From NCBI RefSeq assembly GCF_030644385.1, contig NZ_CP130060.1, positions 620,001 to 684,000 on the forward strand: a stretch of DNA of 64,000 nt. The letters are read 5' to 3'. The notes under the pieces are model-generated. The model was not told where the DNA came from, made no database searches, and saw nothing but the letters and a program-made list of their open reading frames with translations. Of the stretch, positions 16,899 through 25,983 are shown piece by piece. The stretch is from Stomatobaculum sp. F0698 (GTDB lineage: Bacteria > Bacillota > Clostridia > Lachnospirales > Lachnospiraceae). The stretch's first letter is position 1. The number at the start of each line of letters is the position of its first letter. The position numbers and the translations under genes are program-made.

Positions 16899-17891
16899 AT
16901 GAAAATACTCGTGATATCGGGTTTCCTCGGCGCCGGCAAGACTACCTTTATTCGGGAGCTTGTCCGGCGCAACGCCGGGGAAATTGCCGTATTTGAAAAC
17001 GAATACGGATCCGTCGGTGTAGACGGAGATGTATTGAAGAACAGTGCGGAGACGGGACAAGTCAATATCTGGGAAATGGCAGAAGGCTGTATCTGCTGTT
17101 CGATGAAGGGCGACTTTACTGCCTCTGTATTGACGATTGCGAACACGGTGGATTCCGACTATCTTGTGATTGAGCCGACCGGCGTGGGCATGCTGTCCAA
17201 TGTCATAGAGAGCCTGAATCGCATCACCTATGAGCGCATTCAGATCTTAAAGCCACTGACTCTGGTGGACGGCCTCAGTTTTCAGCGCTATCGCGCCAAA
17301 TATACGGAACTCTATCTGGATCAGATTCGCAATGCCTCGTATCTTGCAATTACCAAGATGGAACAGGCATCCGCGGAAGAAGTGCGGCATTTAATCGGCG
17401 AATTGCGGAAGATTAATCCGAGTGCCGAGATATGCCCGACGCATTATAAAGACGCGGATGATGCATGGTGGGAGCAACTCCTACGCAGCGCGGCCGATGT
17501 AGGCGAGCCGAAGTCGGAGCTTCGAAGTGCGACGCCGCAAACGGAAACGCAATTACCGGATACGTTTTCGATGGAGAAAGCCTATGTAGGCGCTCCGGAA
17601 CCGTTTCTACTGTTTCTGGAAGCGCTGATACGTGGGCGCTACGGAAATATCATTCGTGCCAAAGGCCTGATTCCTGCAGGGGCTTGCGCGCTTCGCTTTG
17701 ACGTGGCGGACGGACGCTACAGTGTGCGCCTCGAAGATCCCGACTCTGCCGTACAAGAGACAGATCAAAATGCCGTCGCGGTCTTCATAGGGCACGGAAT
17801 CGCGAAGCAGGCGATACGCCGTGTGATACATCAAAAGAACATCGCGCAGCGCGGAAAGATACGCTTCACCGCCGCGGTAAATCAGAGATAA
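16899..17891 (+). CDS. CobW/G3E-family GTPase (metal chaperone-like)
   Basis: A 330-residue P-loop protein: Walker A GFLGAGKTT at residues 8-16, ENEYG near 35, the metal-binding CxCC motif (GCICCS) near 67, Walker B IEPTG near 94, and TKMEQ in place of the usual NKxD guanine motif. G3E GTPases insert or deliver metals such as Zn, Ni or Co to client proteins. The zinc-dependent dehydrogenase gene 15 bases upstream is a possible client; this is only inference. The C-terminal third has the CobW_C-like fold. A truncated second copy is at 30388. Confidence 0.85.
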   Translation: MKILVISGFLGAGKTTFIRELVRRNAGEIAVFENEYGSVGVDGDVLKNSAETGQVNIWEMAEGCICCSMKGDFTASVLTIANTVDSDYLVIEPTGVGMLSNVIESLNRITYERIQILKPLTLVDGLSFQRYRAKYTELYLDQIRNASYLAITKMEQASAEEVRHLIGELRKINPSAEICPTHYKDADDAWWEQLLRSAADVGEPKSELRSATPQTETQLPDTFSMEKAYVGAPEPFLLFLEALIRGRYGNIIRAKGLIPAGACALRFDVADGRYSVRLEDPDSAVQETDQNAVAVFIGHGIAKQAIRRVIHQKNIAQRGKIRFTAAVNQR

Positions 17892-18008
17892 GAGATTTTC
17901 CGACCTACACGTTCGCAGGGGCGAGAGGTGAGGGGAAGGTCTCTTTTTTTGTGGTATAATCCGGATGAAACAAAAGGGAAGGACAATGCACAGCGCGGGG
18001 GGTATCGC

Positions 18009-19346
18009 ATGTCAAAAGATGAATATTTGATTACAGATGCGCCGCTCAAGGCGCTGACCGTTTTTGCGATGCCGCTGATTCTCGGCAGCTTCTTTCAGCA
18101 GGTCTACAACATGGCCGATTCCATTATAGTCGGTCAATTTGTGGGATCGTCTGCCCTCGCTGCGGTCGGTGCCTGTGCGGCGCTCACGAATGTCTTCATC
18201 TGTGTGGCCCTCGGCGCAGGTGTCGGTGCCGGTGTGCTGGTGAGTCGCTATTTCGGGGCCAAAGAATACGACAAGATGAAGACCATCGTGTCGACTTCGC
18301 TTATCAGCTTTTTGCTGCTCAGCATATGCCTCGGCATCATCGGCTTTTGCTTTTCGCGGCGGATGCTGCGCGTCTTACAGACGCCGGATGATATCCTGGA
18401 CACGGCGGTGTTGTATCTTCGTGTCTATTTTGTCGGTTTTCCGTTTTTGTTCATGTACAATATTCTCTCGAGCATGTTCACGTCCATAGGCGAATCCAAG
18501 ATTCCGCTGGGACTTTTGATTTTTTCCTCGGCTTTCAATATAGGGTTGGATTACCGAATGGTGGCGGGACTGGGACTCGGCGTGTTCGGCGCAGCGCTTG
18601 CGACATTGATTGCACAGGGCATTTCCGCAGTGTTATCGCTTCTTATTTTTTTGAAGCGGATGAAGCGCTATCAGGGAAGTTTTCGTCGCTTTGACAGGCA
18701 GGAATTACAGTCCATGCTGCGGATTGCGGTCCCGTCTGTACTCCAGCAGTCCACCGTCTCCGTCGGGATGATGATTGTTCAGGCGGTTGTGAATCCCTTC
18801 GGAACCCAGGCACTCGCAGGGTATGCGGCTACCATGCGGGTCGAGAATGTCTTTTCGCTGATTTTTGTTTCCATCGGCAATGCGGTTTCTCCCTTTGTCT
18901 CCCAGAACCTCGGTGCCAAGAAGACGGAGCGGATTCGGAAAGGGTATCGTGCCGCACTGCTGCTGGATGCATGTTTTGCTTTACTTGCGTTTCTGATCAT
19001 TGAAAGCTTGCACACACGCATTTCCGAGCTGTTTTTGGGTAGGGACGGAACAGAACTCGCGTATCGGGTGTCCGGAGAATACATGAAGTGGCTCGGCTAT
19101 TTCTTTCTTTTCATGGGAATTAAAATGGCGACGGACGGCGTGCTTCGCGGACTCGGTAAAATGCTCCTGTTTCTCCTTGCAAACATGGTGAATCTCGCGA
19201 TTCGCCTCTCGGTCGCCCTGCTGTTTGCGCCGCGTTTTGGCATTGCTTTTGTCTGGCTTGCGGTTCCGGCAGGTTGGTTTGCGAACTTTTTGATCTCTTA
19301 TATCGCGCTCAGGAAGGCGTGGCCCGAAAGGAAAGTGCAGGCCTAA
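18009..19346 (+). CDS. MATE-family multidrug/sodium antiporter, copy 1
   Basis: A 445-residue membrane protein with twelve predicted membrane segments. The N-terminal LKALTVFAMPLILGSFFQQVYN and ADSIIVGQF are typical of MATE exporters (NorM/DinF-like). Such proteins extrude cationic compounds using Na+ or H+ gradients. ATG 18009 was chosen because the family begins with a short hydrophilic stretch before helix 1. A hairpin with T run separates it from cobW, and TATAAT at 17955-17960 may be its own -10 box. The second copy is at 31219. Confidence 0.9.
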   Translation: MSKDEYLITDAPLKALTVFAMPLILGSFFQQVYNMADSIIVGQFVGSSALAAVGACAALTNVFICVALGAGVGAGVLVSRYFGAKEYDKMKTIVSTSLISFLLLSICLGIIGFCFSRRMLRVLQTPDDILDTAVLYLRVYFVGFPFLFMYNILSSMFTSIGESKIPLGLLIFSSAFNIGLDYRMVAGLGLGVFGAALATLIAQGISAVLSLLIFLKRMKRYQGSFRRFDRQELQSMLRIAVPSVLQQSTVSVGMMIVQAVVNPFGTQALAGYAATMRVENVFSLIFVSIGNAVSPFVSQNLGAKKTERIRKGYRAALLLDACFALLAFLIIESLHTRISELFLGRDGTELAYRVSGEYMKWLGYFFLFMGIKMATDGVLRGLGKMLLFLLANMVNLAIRLSVALLFAPRFGIAFVWLAVPAGWFANFLISYIALRKAWPERKVQA

Positions 19347-19376
19347 GCACCCGGAAAAGGGATTACGTTGCATTCG

Positions 19377-19413
19377 AGACAGCCTCTTACGAAAGTGAGG
19401 GGCTGTCTTTTTG
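19377..19413 (+). terminator. Terminator after MATE copy 1
   Basis: AGACAGCC pairs with GGCTGTCT (19401-19408), followed by TTTTT. The same structure follows the second MATE copy. Confidence 0.85.
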
Positions 19414-19609
19414 ATGCGGCAACAATTATCTATGCGCACTGATTTTCCGGTGGAAAGACAGGACGCGATGCGTTAAACGCTTATTAGCAATACTTAACTC
19501 GCTGCTCAAACGTTGCAAAGGACAAGCCTTGAAATCCCGGTTTGATTTTTCCACCGGAAAACAGTGCAGTGCCGTTAGCGGCAAATGTTCTTATGAAGGG
19601 AGTGATACG

Positions 19610-20452
19610 ATGCAAGATTTAAAAGAGATATATGAACGGCTCGGAAAGCTATACGAAACCGAGCGGGAAGAAATGCCGGTTTTGGATGAGTTTATCCTTG
19701 AGTACCGCTGGTTCATGTGCGCAGATACGAGGGGCCGGGTCTCGCAGTGCTTACGTGTGGGGAAGGAGAAGAGCCCGGAGGCGTATCAGGCTGTATTGTC
19801 AAAAGAGCTCGGAATGCCGGTTGATCTGGTAATTAAAACGTTTTTGGAATCGGGAGACGAAACGCTTCGAGAGCCGCTTGTCGCACTGTTGAATTTGATG
19901 AGTAAGCCCTTCAACACCGCAGAGCGACTCTCAGAGCAGGGAATTGTGCGCGAGCCGGGATTGCAGTTTCCCTATGATGTTTCGGGCAAGAAAGTCGGCA
20001 TTATAGGCTATGGACTTTACAATCAGTTTTTCCTCGGAAAATGCGAGGAGTTTCATGCCTTTGATTTACGACCGGAGAAGGGACTTTTGAATTACCGCAT
20101 CGGGAGAGAGGGCATGAAAGTCTATCCGGAGGGAATTCACTGGCACCTCGGGAAGAGTGCCATCGACTATGCGGAGGTGCTAAAGACTCTGGATATGGTT
20201 ATTATGACGGGATGCACGATCGTCAATGACAGTTACCGGGATATCCTGGCCTGCTGTGAGAAGGCAGAGGTACGCGGTATTTACGGCCCGAGCAACGAGC
20301 TTTGCCCTGCATATCTCTTTAATCGCGGCTACAATTTTATTTTCAGTGCCTCGGTACGAGATAAAGAGAGCTATTTGCAGGCGCAGCTTGCGCCGCTACC
20401 CGTGGGGGAGGATTTAAAATTCATGGATTTATATATTCTGCGCCGGAAATAA
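19610..20452 (+). CDS. DUF364-like Rossmann-fold protein (putative heavy-metal chelation family), copy 1
   Basis: A 280-residue protein with a Rossmann-like second half: VGIIGYGLYN, then FDLRPEKG, DMVIMTGCTIVND and GIYGPSNELCP. This pattern fits the DUF364 family, called putative heavy-metal chelation proteins; no activity is proven. ATG 19610 is preceded by AGGGAG at good spacing, although the frame is open for 27 more codons. The copies differ at about residues 73-83 (GMPVDLVIKTF here against GKPVNQVIENL in copy 2), the most diverged stretch. A terminator follows. Confidence 0.65.
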   Translation: MQDLKEIYERLGKLYETEREEMPVLDEFILEYRWFMCADTRGRVSQCLRVGKEKSPEAYQAVLSKELGMPVDLVIKTFLESGDETLREPLVALLNLMSKPFNTAERLSEQGIVREPGLQFPYDVSGKKVGIIGYGLYNQFFLGKCEEFHAFDLRPEKGLLNYRIGREGMKVYPEGIHWHLGKSAIDYAEVLKTLDMVIMTGCTIVNDSYRDILACCEKAEVRGIYGPSNELCPAYLFNRGYNFIFSASVRDKESYLQAQLAPLPVGEDLKFMDLYILRRK

Positions 20453-20463
20453 TCCGGGGGAGC

Positions 20464-20500
20464 AGGGCAGTCCTATTAAGGGCTGCCTTTTCCTTTTTTT
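20464..20500 (+). terminator. Terminator after DUF364-like gene, copy 1
   Basis: GGGCAG and CTGCC arms with a T-rich tail (CTTTTCCTTTTTTT). The equivalent hairpin in copy 2 has a better stem. Confidence 0.7.
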
Positions 20501-20721
20501 TAAATGCTACGGGCATACCGGCATCTTCCGTGTTCTAACTTGACGGAAGTCTATGCAGGAAGTAAGGTGAATCGAAAAGAAATACGGAGAAGTGCACCCT
20601 TTGCCCCCTGTGTTGTTTCCGTAAGTACGGAAGAATGAGTATAGTTGGAAACGCATGGACAAACCTTGCCTATGGATTGAAAGATTTGCTTTTGACAAAC
20701 ATGTGACAGTTGTCTGAAAGG

Positions 20722-21172
20722 ATGAATATGAAACAATATGAGGCAGAGCAATCCCCGGAGATACTGGAAAAACTGATACAGCTGTCCGCGCAGTGGGCGG
20801 CGGAACAGAGTTGCTACGGCTATTATCCGAATACGGAAGCGGACATCGAGGGAAAGCGGATTTTCCTCGCGGAGGATGAAGACGGAATTGAAGCGTACCT
20901 GCTCGGCAAGATTGAGACCGCGAAGAACATGAAATCTATCATGCCGGAGGGAACCCTGTACTTTGAAGTTGAGGAGTTGTATGTTGTTCTGGAAAAGCGC
21001 TCGCAGGGAATCGGCGAAGCGCTGTTTCGCTTTGCAGAAGAAACAATCAAGAAGGATGTGCAATTTATCGTGCTCAGTACTGCGAGTAAGACAGCAAGGC
21101 GATTTTACATTTTCACTTGGATGAACTGGGGATACAGCTCCGGAGTGCGAGGTTATTTAAGAAGATAGGAGA
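20722..21172 (+). pseudogene. GNAT acetyltransferase, copy 1, frameshifted
   Basis: Equivalent to the intact gene at 33844. The first 120 or so codons agree (MNMKQYEAEQ, GTLYFEVEELYVV, RSQGIGEALF with the acetyl-CoA loop). At about 21089-21092 one A is missing from AAGAACAGC of copy 2, so the frame switches and the last helix and strand (LHFYLDELGMQFW in copy 2) are lost, replaced by an unrelated basic tail. The gene product is therefore probably inactive. Substrate unknown. Confidence 0.9.
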
Positions 21173-21394
21173 AGAGCCGGATATTACCGTGTGAAGATAA
21201 AATGTAATCGGTACAGGGTTATTTTGGGAAATCAACGACGTCCGGAAACGAGGAAAGAATGTGACATAAAACTCACGCTTGCGGATTTGCAGATGATTGT
21301 TAGTTTTTGAATTTCCGACGCTACTCTTCGGTAAAGAACTCTGTAACAAGAATAACTGTGCCTGGCATGTTTGTGTCGGGCACTTTTGGTGAAG
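21173..21394. other. Spacer between acetyltransferase copy 1 and the composite element
   Basis: About 220 bases with no gene, and no counterpart in front of copy 2, where cobW abuts the IS end. It shows a GTGCCTGGCA ... TGTCGGGCAC imperfect hairpin close to the IS border. Confidence 0.4.
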
Positions 21395-22414
21395 TGTAGT
21401 GGTCAACCCTTTTTGTAACACTACTGCTTAATGCTACACTCCGATCTCTTTTCAAACGGAGTCAGATATCCGTTATATGAGTGCGGGCGTATCTGATTGT
21501 ACCAATCGTAAGCAAACTCTGAAACGGCATAATCCGGTTCTGCTGCAGTTTCAAAATTATGCTGATAAATCAACTCGGTCTTTAAGGTATTGTAATCGCG
21601 TTCCATCGGCGCATTGTCATACGGACAGCCCGCACGGCTCATGCTTTGAGAAATTCTGAGTTCCCGGCAATGTTGTACAAACTCTGCGGAAGTAAACTGA
21701 CTTCCTTGATCCGAGTGCAAAATCAGGTTCTGTGAGGTAGCCTTTGCACTTGACAACGCTTTTTCAAACGTCCGCACGGCCAGGGAACTTGTGATAAAAG
21801 AGCTGTTTTCACCGGCAACAACGCTTCTGTCGTATAAATCAATAATGGAACAATGATAGCGCATGGTTCCATTTGTCAGTGTCATATATGTGAAGTCGGT
21901 ACACCAAACACGATTCGGCCACTCAGGAGAAAAATTCCGCTTTCATAGATTCGGGAAAATTTTATGAGCTAATCCCCGATGGTATGCGGGTCTCTTTCGG
22001 CGACAAATCGAGTACAGTTGCAGTTCACGATTCATGTATTTGTGAACTGTTGTTTTGCTCACGGTGTCCCATGACACCAGGAGAATCATGATAAAGTGCT
22101 TGAATCCGTTGACAACAATGAGCTTTCTGAGCGTGCTGACTCGCTTTCGCATTTCTGAGGTAGTTGTAATAAGCGTTTACTTCTCCTCATCCATGTTTTG
22201 GCATTCTTAGCGATACGAGCGTACCCAGTTGGAAACAGTGGCTCCGGATATGCCGTACTCAGCTACAAGGCTGGCAATCGTGCGCCCGTCCTGAATGTGT
22301 GCACGGACAACTTTTCGTCTGGTTTCGTCTGTTATTCAAGTCATGTGCTTTTCTCCTCTGCTGACATTATAATCCTATCAGGCAGAGGTATTACAAATTC
22401 ACTGTACCACTACA
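21395..22414 (-). mobile_element. IS3-family element, left copy, internally decayed
   Basis: Terminal repeats: 21395 onward begins TGTAGTGGTCAACCC; the other end finishes with ACTGTACCACTACA at 22414. Gene order is on the minus strand. Only the start of orfA remains (near 22200-22360, with a TGA codon in its fifth position), then orfB without its N-terminus. The outer 80 or so bases match the outer end of the right copy in inverted orientation. No 3-4 bp target duplication is seen around this copy alone. Confidence 0.85.
21421..22152 (-). pseudogene. IS3-family OrfB transposase, broken
   Basis: Minus-strand DDE integrase: first Asp in WCTDFTYM, second in LHSDQGSQF, Glu in APMERDYNTLK, and C-terminal YNQIRPHSYNGYLTP. 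An in-frame TGA at 21945-21943 interrupts it between FPNL and KRNFSPEWPNRVW, and the segment before the HTH_21 part (KYMNRELQLYSICRRKRP) is unlike normal OrfB, so a deletion is also likely. Not expected to be functional. Confidence 0.85.
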
Positions 22415-22615
22415 ATTCTTTTGGATGTTTTGTTTGAACACAATCATTATTCGGAGTTGGTTCAGAAAGAAATTCAGAATGATCTTCTCTTGACAGAACC
22501 GGAATACCTTACTGTTTCCCTACCGTCAGCAAACTGTATGAAGCTGTAAGGATTCAGCTTGGATATTACATTCCGGAACAAGCAGAGATAAAAAGACAGG
22601 GCAAATGCCGAAAGG

Positions 22616-22861
22616 ATGGCGAAGAAGGCGATGGATAAACTGATTACAAGGAAAGAGGCAGCCAGCATACTGGGAATCAGCGTAAAAACACTGGATGCTG
22701 CAAGAACAGACGGTTTGATCTCCTATGTTCAGTATGTGGAAAACGGCTGCGTTTATTTCAAAGAAGTGGGGATTCAGGAGTACATTGCAAAATGTACGCA
22801 CCGTGCAAAACCGATGGAACGTGCTACGACATATTGCGAACCTCGAAGCTTTCGGCGGTGA
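22616..22861 (+). CDS. Small helix-turn-helix protein, excisionase/MerR-like
   Basis: About 76-81 residues (ATG at 22616 or 22631). ITRKEAASILGISVKTLDAAR is a winged-helix DNA-binding motif of the excisionase and HTH_17 type, followed by FKEVGIQEYI. Such proteins direct excision of integrative elements or regulate them. The tail is Cys- and Arg-rich. The 200 bases before it, after the IS end, hold only short broken frames. This may be residue of a conjugative element that once brought the metal-resistance genes. Confidence 0.55.
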   Translation: MAKKAMDKLITRKEAASILGISVKTLDAARTDGLISYVQYVENGCVYFKEVGIQEYIAKCTHRAKPMERATTYCEPRSFRR

Positions 22862-22932
22862 AAATCGACATCGTTGAGTATGGACGATGAATCCGCAATA
22901 ATGAAAGCAACAACAGGATTGGAGGTAATGAT

Positions 22933-23037
22933 ATGGCGGCAAGAAGAATGATGCTTCCCGATTATGGTAATGTGGAACGTCATGCAGATGGAAGTGTGAC
23001 AAGAAAGCAAAAACAGTATACTGGGAGAAAAGACTAA
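22933..23037 (+). CDS. Possible 34-residue peptide
   Basis: ATG 22933 has GGAGG five bases upstream and encodes a short basic peptide (MAARRMMLPDYGNVERH start, ending in YTGRKD). I do not recognise it; it may be the truncated start of a larger lost gene. The stop lies inside a 13-bp tandem repeat. Confidence 0.3.
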   Translation: MAARRMMLPDYGNVERHADGSVTRKQKQYTGRKD

Positions 23038-23066
23038 GAAAAAAGACTAAGAAAAAAGACTAAGAA
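23028..23066 (+). repeat. 13-bp tandem repeat, three exact copies
   Basis: AAAAGACTAAGAA occurs three times back to back between the small ORF and the cad promoter, with partial further A-rich sequence. Confidence 0.95.
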
Positions 23067-23121
23067 AAAAATAAAGAGCTGATTTCAATTGTAAAATTTA
23101 TGGGGAACTAACATCAGCTTA

Positions 23122-23149
23122 TTGACATAAATTTTAAAATAAGTATAAT
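23122..23149 (+). promoter_or_regulatory. Sigma-A promoter of the metal-resistance operon
   Basis: TTGACA at 23122-23127 and TATAAT at 23144-23149, 16 bases apart: close to consensus and 45 bases before the regulator ATG. The -10 box overlaps the start of the operator palindrome. Confidence 0.88.
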
Positions 23150-23178
23150 AATAGTTGAGCAATTGCTCAACTATTATT
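23147..23178. promoter_or_regulatory. CadC/ArsR-type operator, perfect 32-bp palindrome
   Basis: Half-site AATAATAGTTGAGCAA (23147-23162) is followed directly by its exact reverse complement. It overlaps the -10 box and the expected transcription start, so a bound repressor would block initiation. The core TTGAGCAA-TTGCTCAA resembles ArsR/SmtB-family operators. Confidence 0.85.
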
Positions 23179-23193
23179 ACGGGAGAAAAATAT

Positions 23194-23553
23194 ATGTTAA
23201 AAACGTCTTATATTTGTAATTGCGATGTAATTCATGAGGATATTGTGAATGATGTGAAATCCAAGATGCAGCCAAAAGATGATTATATCCAGTTGGCTTC
23301 TTTGTTTAAGCTATTTGGAGATGGAACTAGAGTACAAATCTTACACGCTCTAGAACAGAGTGAGATGTGTGTATGTGATCTTGCAGTGCTACTGGGGGTA
23401 ACAAAATCTGCAATTTCGCATCAGTTAAAGGCATTACGCCTAGCGAATCTGGTAAAATTCCGTAAAGAAGCACAGATAGTTTACTACTCGCTGGCAGATG
23501 ATCATGTGAAAGAGATTATTGACAAGGGATTTGAGCATCTTTGGCAGAGATAA
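23194..23553 (+). CDS. cadC: ArsR/SmtB-family metal-sensing repressor, CadC-like
   Basis: About 119 residues from ATG 23194 (GGGAGAAAAATAT upstream; an upstream in-frame ATG lies inside the operator and is unlikely). Two cysteine pairs match the alpha3N site of CadC: CNC near residue 7-9 and CVC in the recognition region (SEMCVCDLAVLLG). The helix-turn-helix is DLAVLLGVTKSAISHQLKALR. CadC represses a metal exporter until Cd(II), Pb(II) or Zn(II) displaces it from DNA. The promoter, operator and target ATPase gene surround it in the expected way. Confidence 0.9.
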   Translation: MLKTSYICNCDVIHEDIVNDVKSKMQPKDDYIQLASLFKLFGDGTRVQILHALEQSEMCVCDLAVLLGVTKSAISHQLKALRLANLVKFRKEAQIVYYSLADDHVKEIIDKGFEHLWQR

Positions 23554-23568
23554 TATTTTTTAATATTA

Positions 23569-23590
23569 TAGTTGAGTGATTGAACAACTA
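23569..23590. promoter_or_regulatory. Imperfect second operator before cadA
   Basis: TAGTTGAGTG ... AACAACTA in the 59-base gap between regulator and ATPase resembles the half-sites of the 32-bp operator with mismatches. It may bind the repressor weakly. Confidence 0.45.
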
Positions 23591-23612
23591 AACAAATTAT
23601 AAGGAGATTATC

Positions 23613-25967
23613 ATGAAACGCATATTTCTATTAAAAGGGTTGGACTGTCCAAATTGTTCCGCAAAAATTGAAAAAGAAGTCGGAGAATTGGATGGAGTAC
23701 AATCCTCAGTTGTAAATTTGATGAAGCAGACGCTGACAATCAATGTTGCTTCAGCTGCCGCAAATACAATAGCCAGTCAGATTGAAACGATTGTCCACAG
23801 CCATGAGCCGGGTGTGGAGGTTCAGGAAGAAACAATTATCCCCGTTACAAAGAGTTATTTGTTAAAGGGCTTGGACTGTCCGAACTGCTCCGCAAAAATT
23901 GAAAAAGAAGTCGGAGAATTGGATGGAGTACAATCCTCAGTTGTAAATTTGATGAAGCAGACGCTTACAATCAATGTTACTCAGAAAGCCGTAGATACGA
24001 TAGCCAGTCAGATTGAAACGATTGTTCATAGTCATGAGCCCGATGTGGAAGTTTCTGAAATTGTACAGGAATCTTATATACCGGAAAAAAAGCAGGAGGC
24101 CAATGAATCCTATAACAATGAGGACAAGAAGTTGACGATTCGTTTAGCGATTGGCGCAGCAATCTATGCTATTGGTATGGCATTGACTGTTTTTGCGAAA
24201 GTGCCACTGCCTATCGAGTTAGCTTTTCTCATTGTTTCTTATGTTATTCTTGGTGGAGATGTTGTATGGCAGGCTGTGAGGAATATTTCAAAGGGACGTG
24301 TGTTTGATGAACATTTTCTAATGAGCGTTTCTACGATTGGTGCTTTTGTCATTGGTGAATATCCGGAAGCAGTTGCTGTTATGCTGTTCTATCAAGTTGG
24401 TGAATTTTTCCAGTCATTGGCTGTTAAGCGTTCCAGAAAATCTATATCAGATTTAATGGATATACGTCCGGATTGTGCTACAGTCAGAAGGAACGGAGAA
24501 TTGATTACCATATCTCCTGAAAGTGTTGCCATTGGTGAGATTATTATTGTAAAGCCTGGTGAAAAAATCCCATTAGACGGTGTGGTATTGGATGGAGATT
24601 CTATGCTGGATACGAGGGCTTTAACTGGAGAATCGGTTCCGAGAAGCGTTCATAAAGGAGACGAAGCACTTTCCGGTTGTATGAATCAGACGGGTGTTTT
24701 AACGATTAAGACAACGAAAGCATTTGGTGAATCTACTGCTTCAAAGATTATTGATCTTGTGGAGAATGCGTCCAGTAGAAAAGCACCAACAGAAAATTTC
24801 ATTACTACATTTGCACGTTATTACACTCCTGTTGTTGTAATCTTAGCAGCTATTCTGGCAATTCTGCCACCGATCCTTCTTGGTGGAGGTTGGACAGAAT
24901 GGATTCGCAGAGGATTTGTTTTCCTTGTGGTATCTTGCCCATGTGCATTGGTCATTTCAATCCCGTTGACTTTCTTTGGAGGCATTGGTGCGGCATCTAA
25001 ACGAGGTGTTCTTGTAAAAGGAAGTAATTATTTAGAGGCGCTTAATAATGTCAGCGTTATTGTGTTCGATAAAACCGGAACACTTACAAAAGGTGTTTTC
25101 AATGTGACGGATATTTTGCCTGCAAATGGATTTTCAAAAGAACAGGTTCTGGAGTATGCGGCAGAGGCAGAGAGTTTTTCTAACCATCCTATTGCAAAAT
25201 CCATTCTTGCTGCTTATGGAAAAGAAATTGATCAGTCAGTGATTTCTGATTATAAGGAAATTTCAGGATATGGAATCAGTGTAATAGCAAGGGAAAAGAA
25301 AGTTTCTGCTGGCAATACGAAACTTATGGATACAAAATGTATAGAGTACACAACCTGTGAAAACGCAGGTACAAAAGTTTATTTGGCTGTAGATGGTCAA
25401 TATGCAGGATGTATTTTGATAACAGATGAAGTGAAGCCGGACAGTAAAAAAGCAATTTCTGACCTGAAACATATCGGCGTGGAAAAAACAGTCATGCTTA
25501 CCGGTGATGATGAAAAAATTGGGAAGTCCGTTGCAGAAGAATTGCAGTTGGATGAATATTATGCACAGCTGCTTCCTGACCAAAAAGTGGAAAAGGTTGA
25601 GCTTTTAGATAGTAAAAAGAGACCGGGAAGCAAATTGGCTTTTGTTGGTGATGGTATCAATGACGCTCCTGTCCTTGCACGTGCAGATGTTGGTATTGCA
25701 ATGGGTGGGCTTGGTTCGGATGCGGCCATTGAAGCAGCAGATGTAGTTCTGATGACAGATGAACCGTCTAAGCTGGTGGACGCGATTGAAGTAGCAAAAG
25801 CGACAAAACAGATTGTCATGCAGAATATAGTGATTGCTCTTGGAATTAAGAGTGTGTTCCTGATTCTTGGCGCTCTCGGTATTGCGGGAATGTGGGAAGC
25901 TGTATTTGGTGATGTAGGCGTTACCATAATTGCTGTTTTGAACGCAATGAGAATTTTGAAAAAATAG
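23613..25967 (+). CDS. cadA: Heavy-metal P-type ATPase (Cd/Zn/Pb exporter), CadA/ZntA-like, with duplicated HMA domain
   Basis: A 784-residue P1B ATPase. Two N-terminal metal-binding domains each carry GLDCPNC (near residues 9-14 and 86-91) and are almost identical. The membrane CPC motif (SCPCALV, near 441-447), phosphorylation site DKTGTLT near 486, TGDDEK and GDGINDAP are all present. CPC plus the CadC partner points to Cd(II), Zn(II) or Pb(II) export from the cytoplasm. AAGGAG lies upstream of ATG. The downstream gene starts 16 bases later, so the operon probably continues. Confidence 0.92.
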   Translation: MKRIFLLKGLDCPNCSAKIEKEVGELDGVQSSVVNLMKQTLTINVASAAANTIASQIETIVHSHEPGVEVQEETIIPVTKSYLLKGLDCPNCSAKIEKEVGELDGVQSSVVNLMKQTLTINVTQKAVDTIASQIETIVHSHEPDVEVSEIVQESYIPEKKQEANESYNNEDKKLTIRLAIGAAIYAIGMALTVFAKVPLPIELAFLIVSYVILGGDVVWQAVRNISKGRVFDEHFLMSVSTIGAFVIGEYPEAVAVMLFYQVGEFFQSLAVKRSRKSISDLMDIRPDCATVRRNGELITISPESVAIGEIIIVKPGEKIPLDGVVLDGDSMLDTRALTGESVPRSVHKGDEALSGCMNQTGVLTIKTTKAFGESTASKIIDLVENASSRKAPTENFITTFARYYTPVVVILAAILAILPPILLGGGWTEWIRRGFVFLVVSCPCALVISIPLTFFGGIGAASKRGVLVKGSNYLEALNNVSVIVFDKTGTLTKGVFNVTDILPANGFSKEQVLEYAAEAESFSNHPIAKSILAAYGKEIDQSVISDYKEISGYGISVIAREKKVSAGNTKLMDTKCIEYTTCENAGTKVYLAVDGQYAGCILITDEVKPDSKKAISDLKHIGVEKTVMLTGDDEKIGKSVAEELQLDEYYAQLLPDQKVEKVELLDSKKRPGSKLAFVGDGINDAPVLARADVGIAMGGLGSDAAIEAADVVLMTDEPSKLVDAIEVAKATKQIVMQNIVIALGIKSVFLILGALGIAGMWEAVFGDVGVTIIAVLNAMRILKK
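23631..23978 (+). repeat. Near-identical HMA-domain duplication inside cadA
   Basis: Units 23631-23747 and 23862-23978, 117 bases each, differ at only a handful of positions, mostly near the 5' end around the GLDCPNC codons. The match at DNA level suggests a recent internal duplication or gene conversion. Confidence 0.93.
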
Positions 25968-25983
25968 GAAATGAGGTGGAAAT

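Larger units (their letters stand above)
17180..21180 (+). repeat. Large direct repeat, copy 1 (3' cobW to acetyltransferase)
   Basis: Matches 30388-34304 in the same order and orientation: 3' part of cobW, MATE, DUF364-like gene and GNAT gene with their terminators. The copies share long identical runs but differ by scattered substitutions, by a stretch of non-matching codons in the DUF364-like gene, and by about 100 bases of extra spacer before the GNAT gene in this copy. It is therefore not a freshly made duplication. Confidence 0.95.

Noticed and set aside
15759..17060. Antisense open frame of 433 codons over the alcohol dehydrogenase
   Set aside because: It is the reverse of a well conserved dehydrogenase and has no recognisable domain.
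23028..23066. Short tandem repeats considered as a CRISPR-like array
   Set aside because: Units are 13 bases with no spacers; simple tandem repeat.
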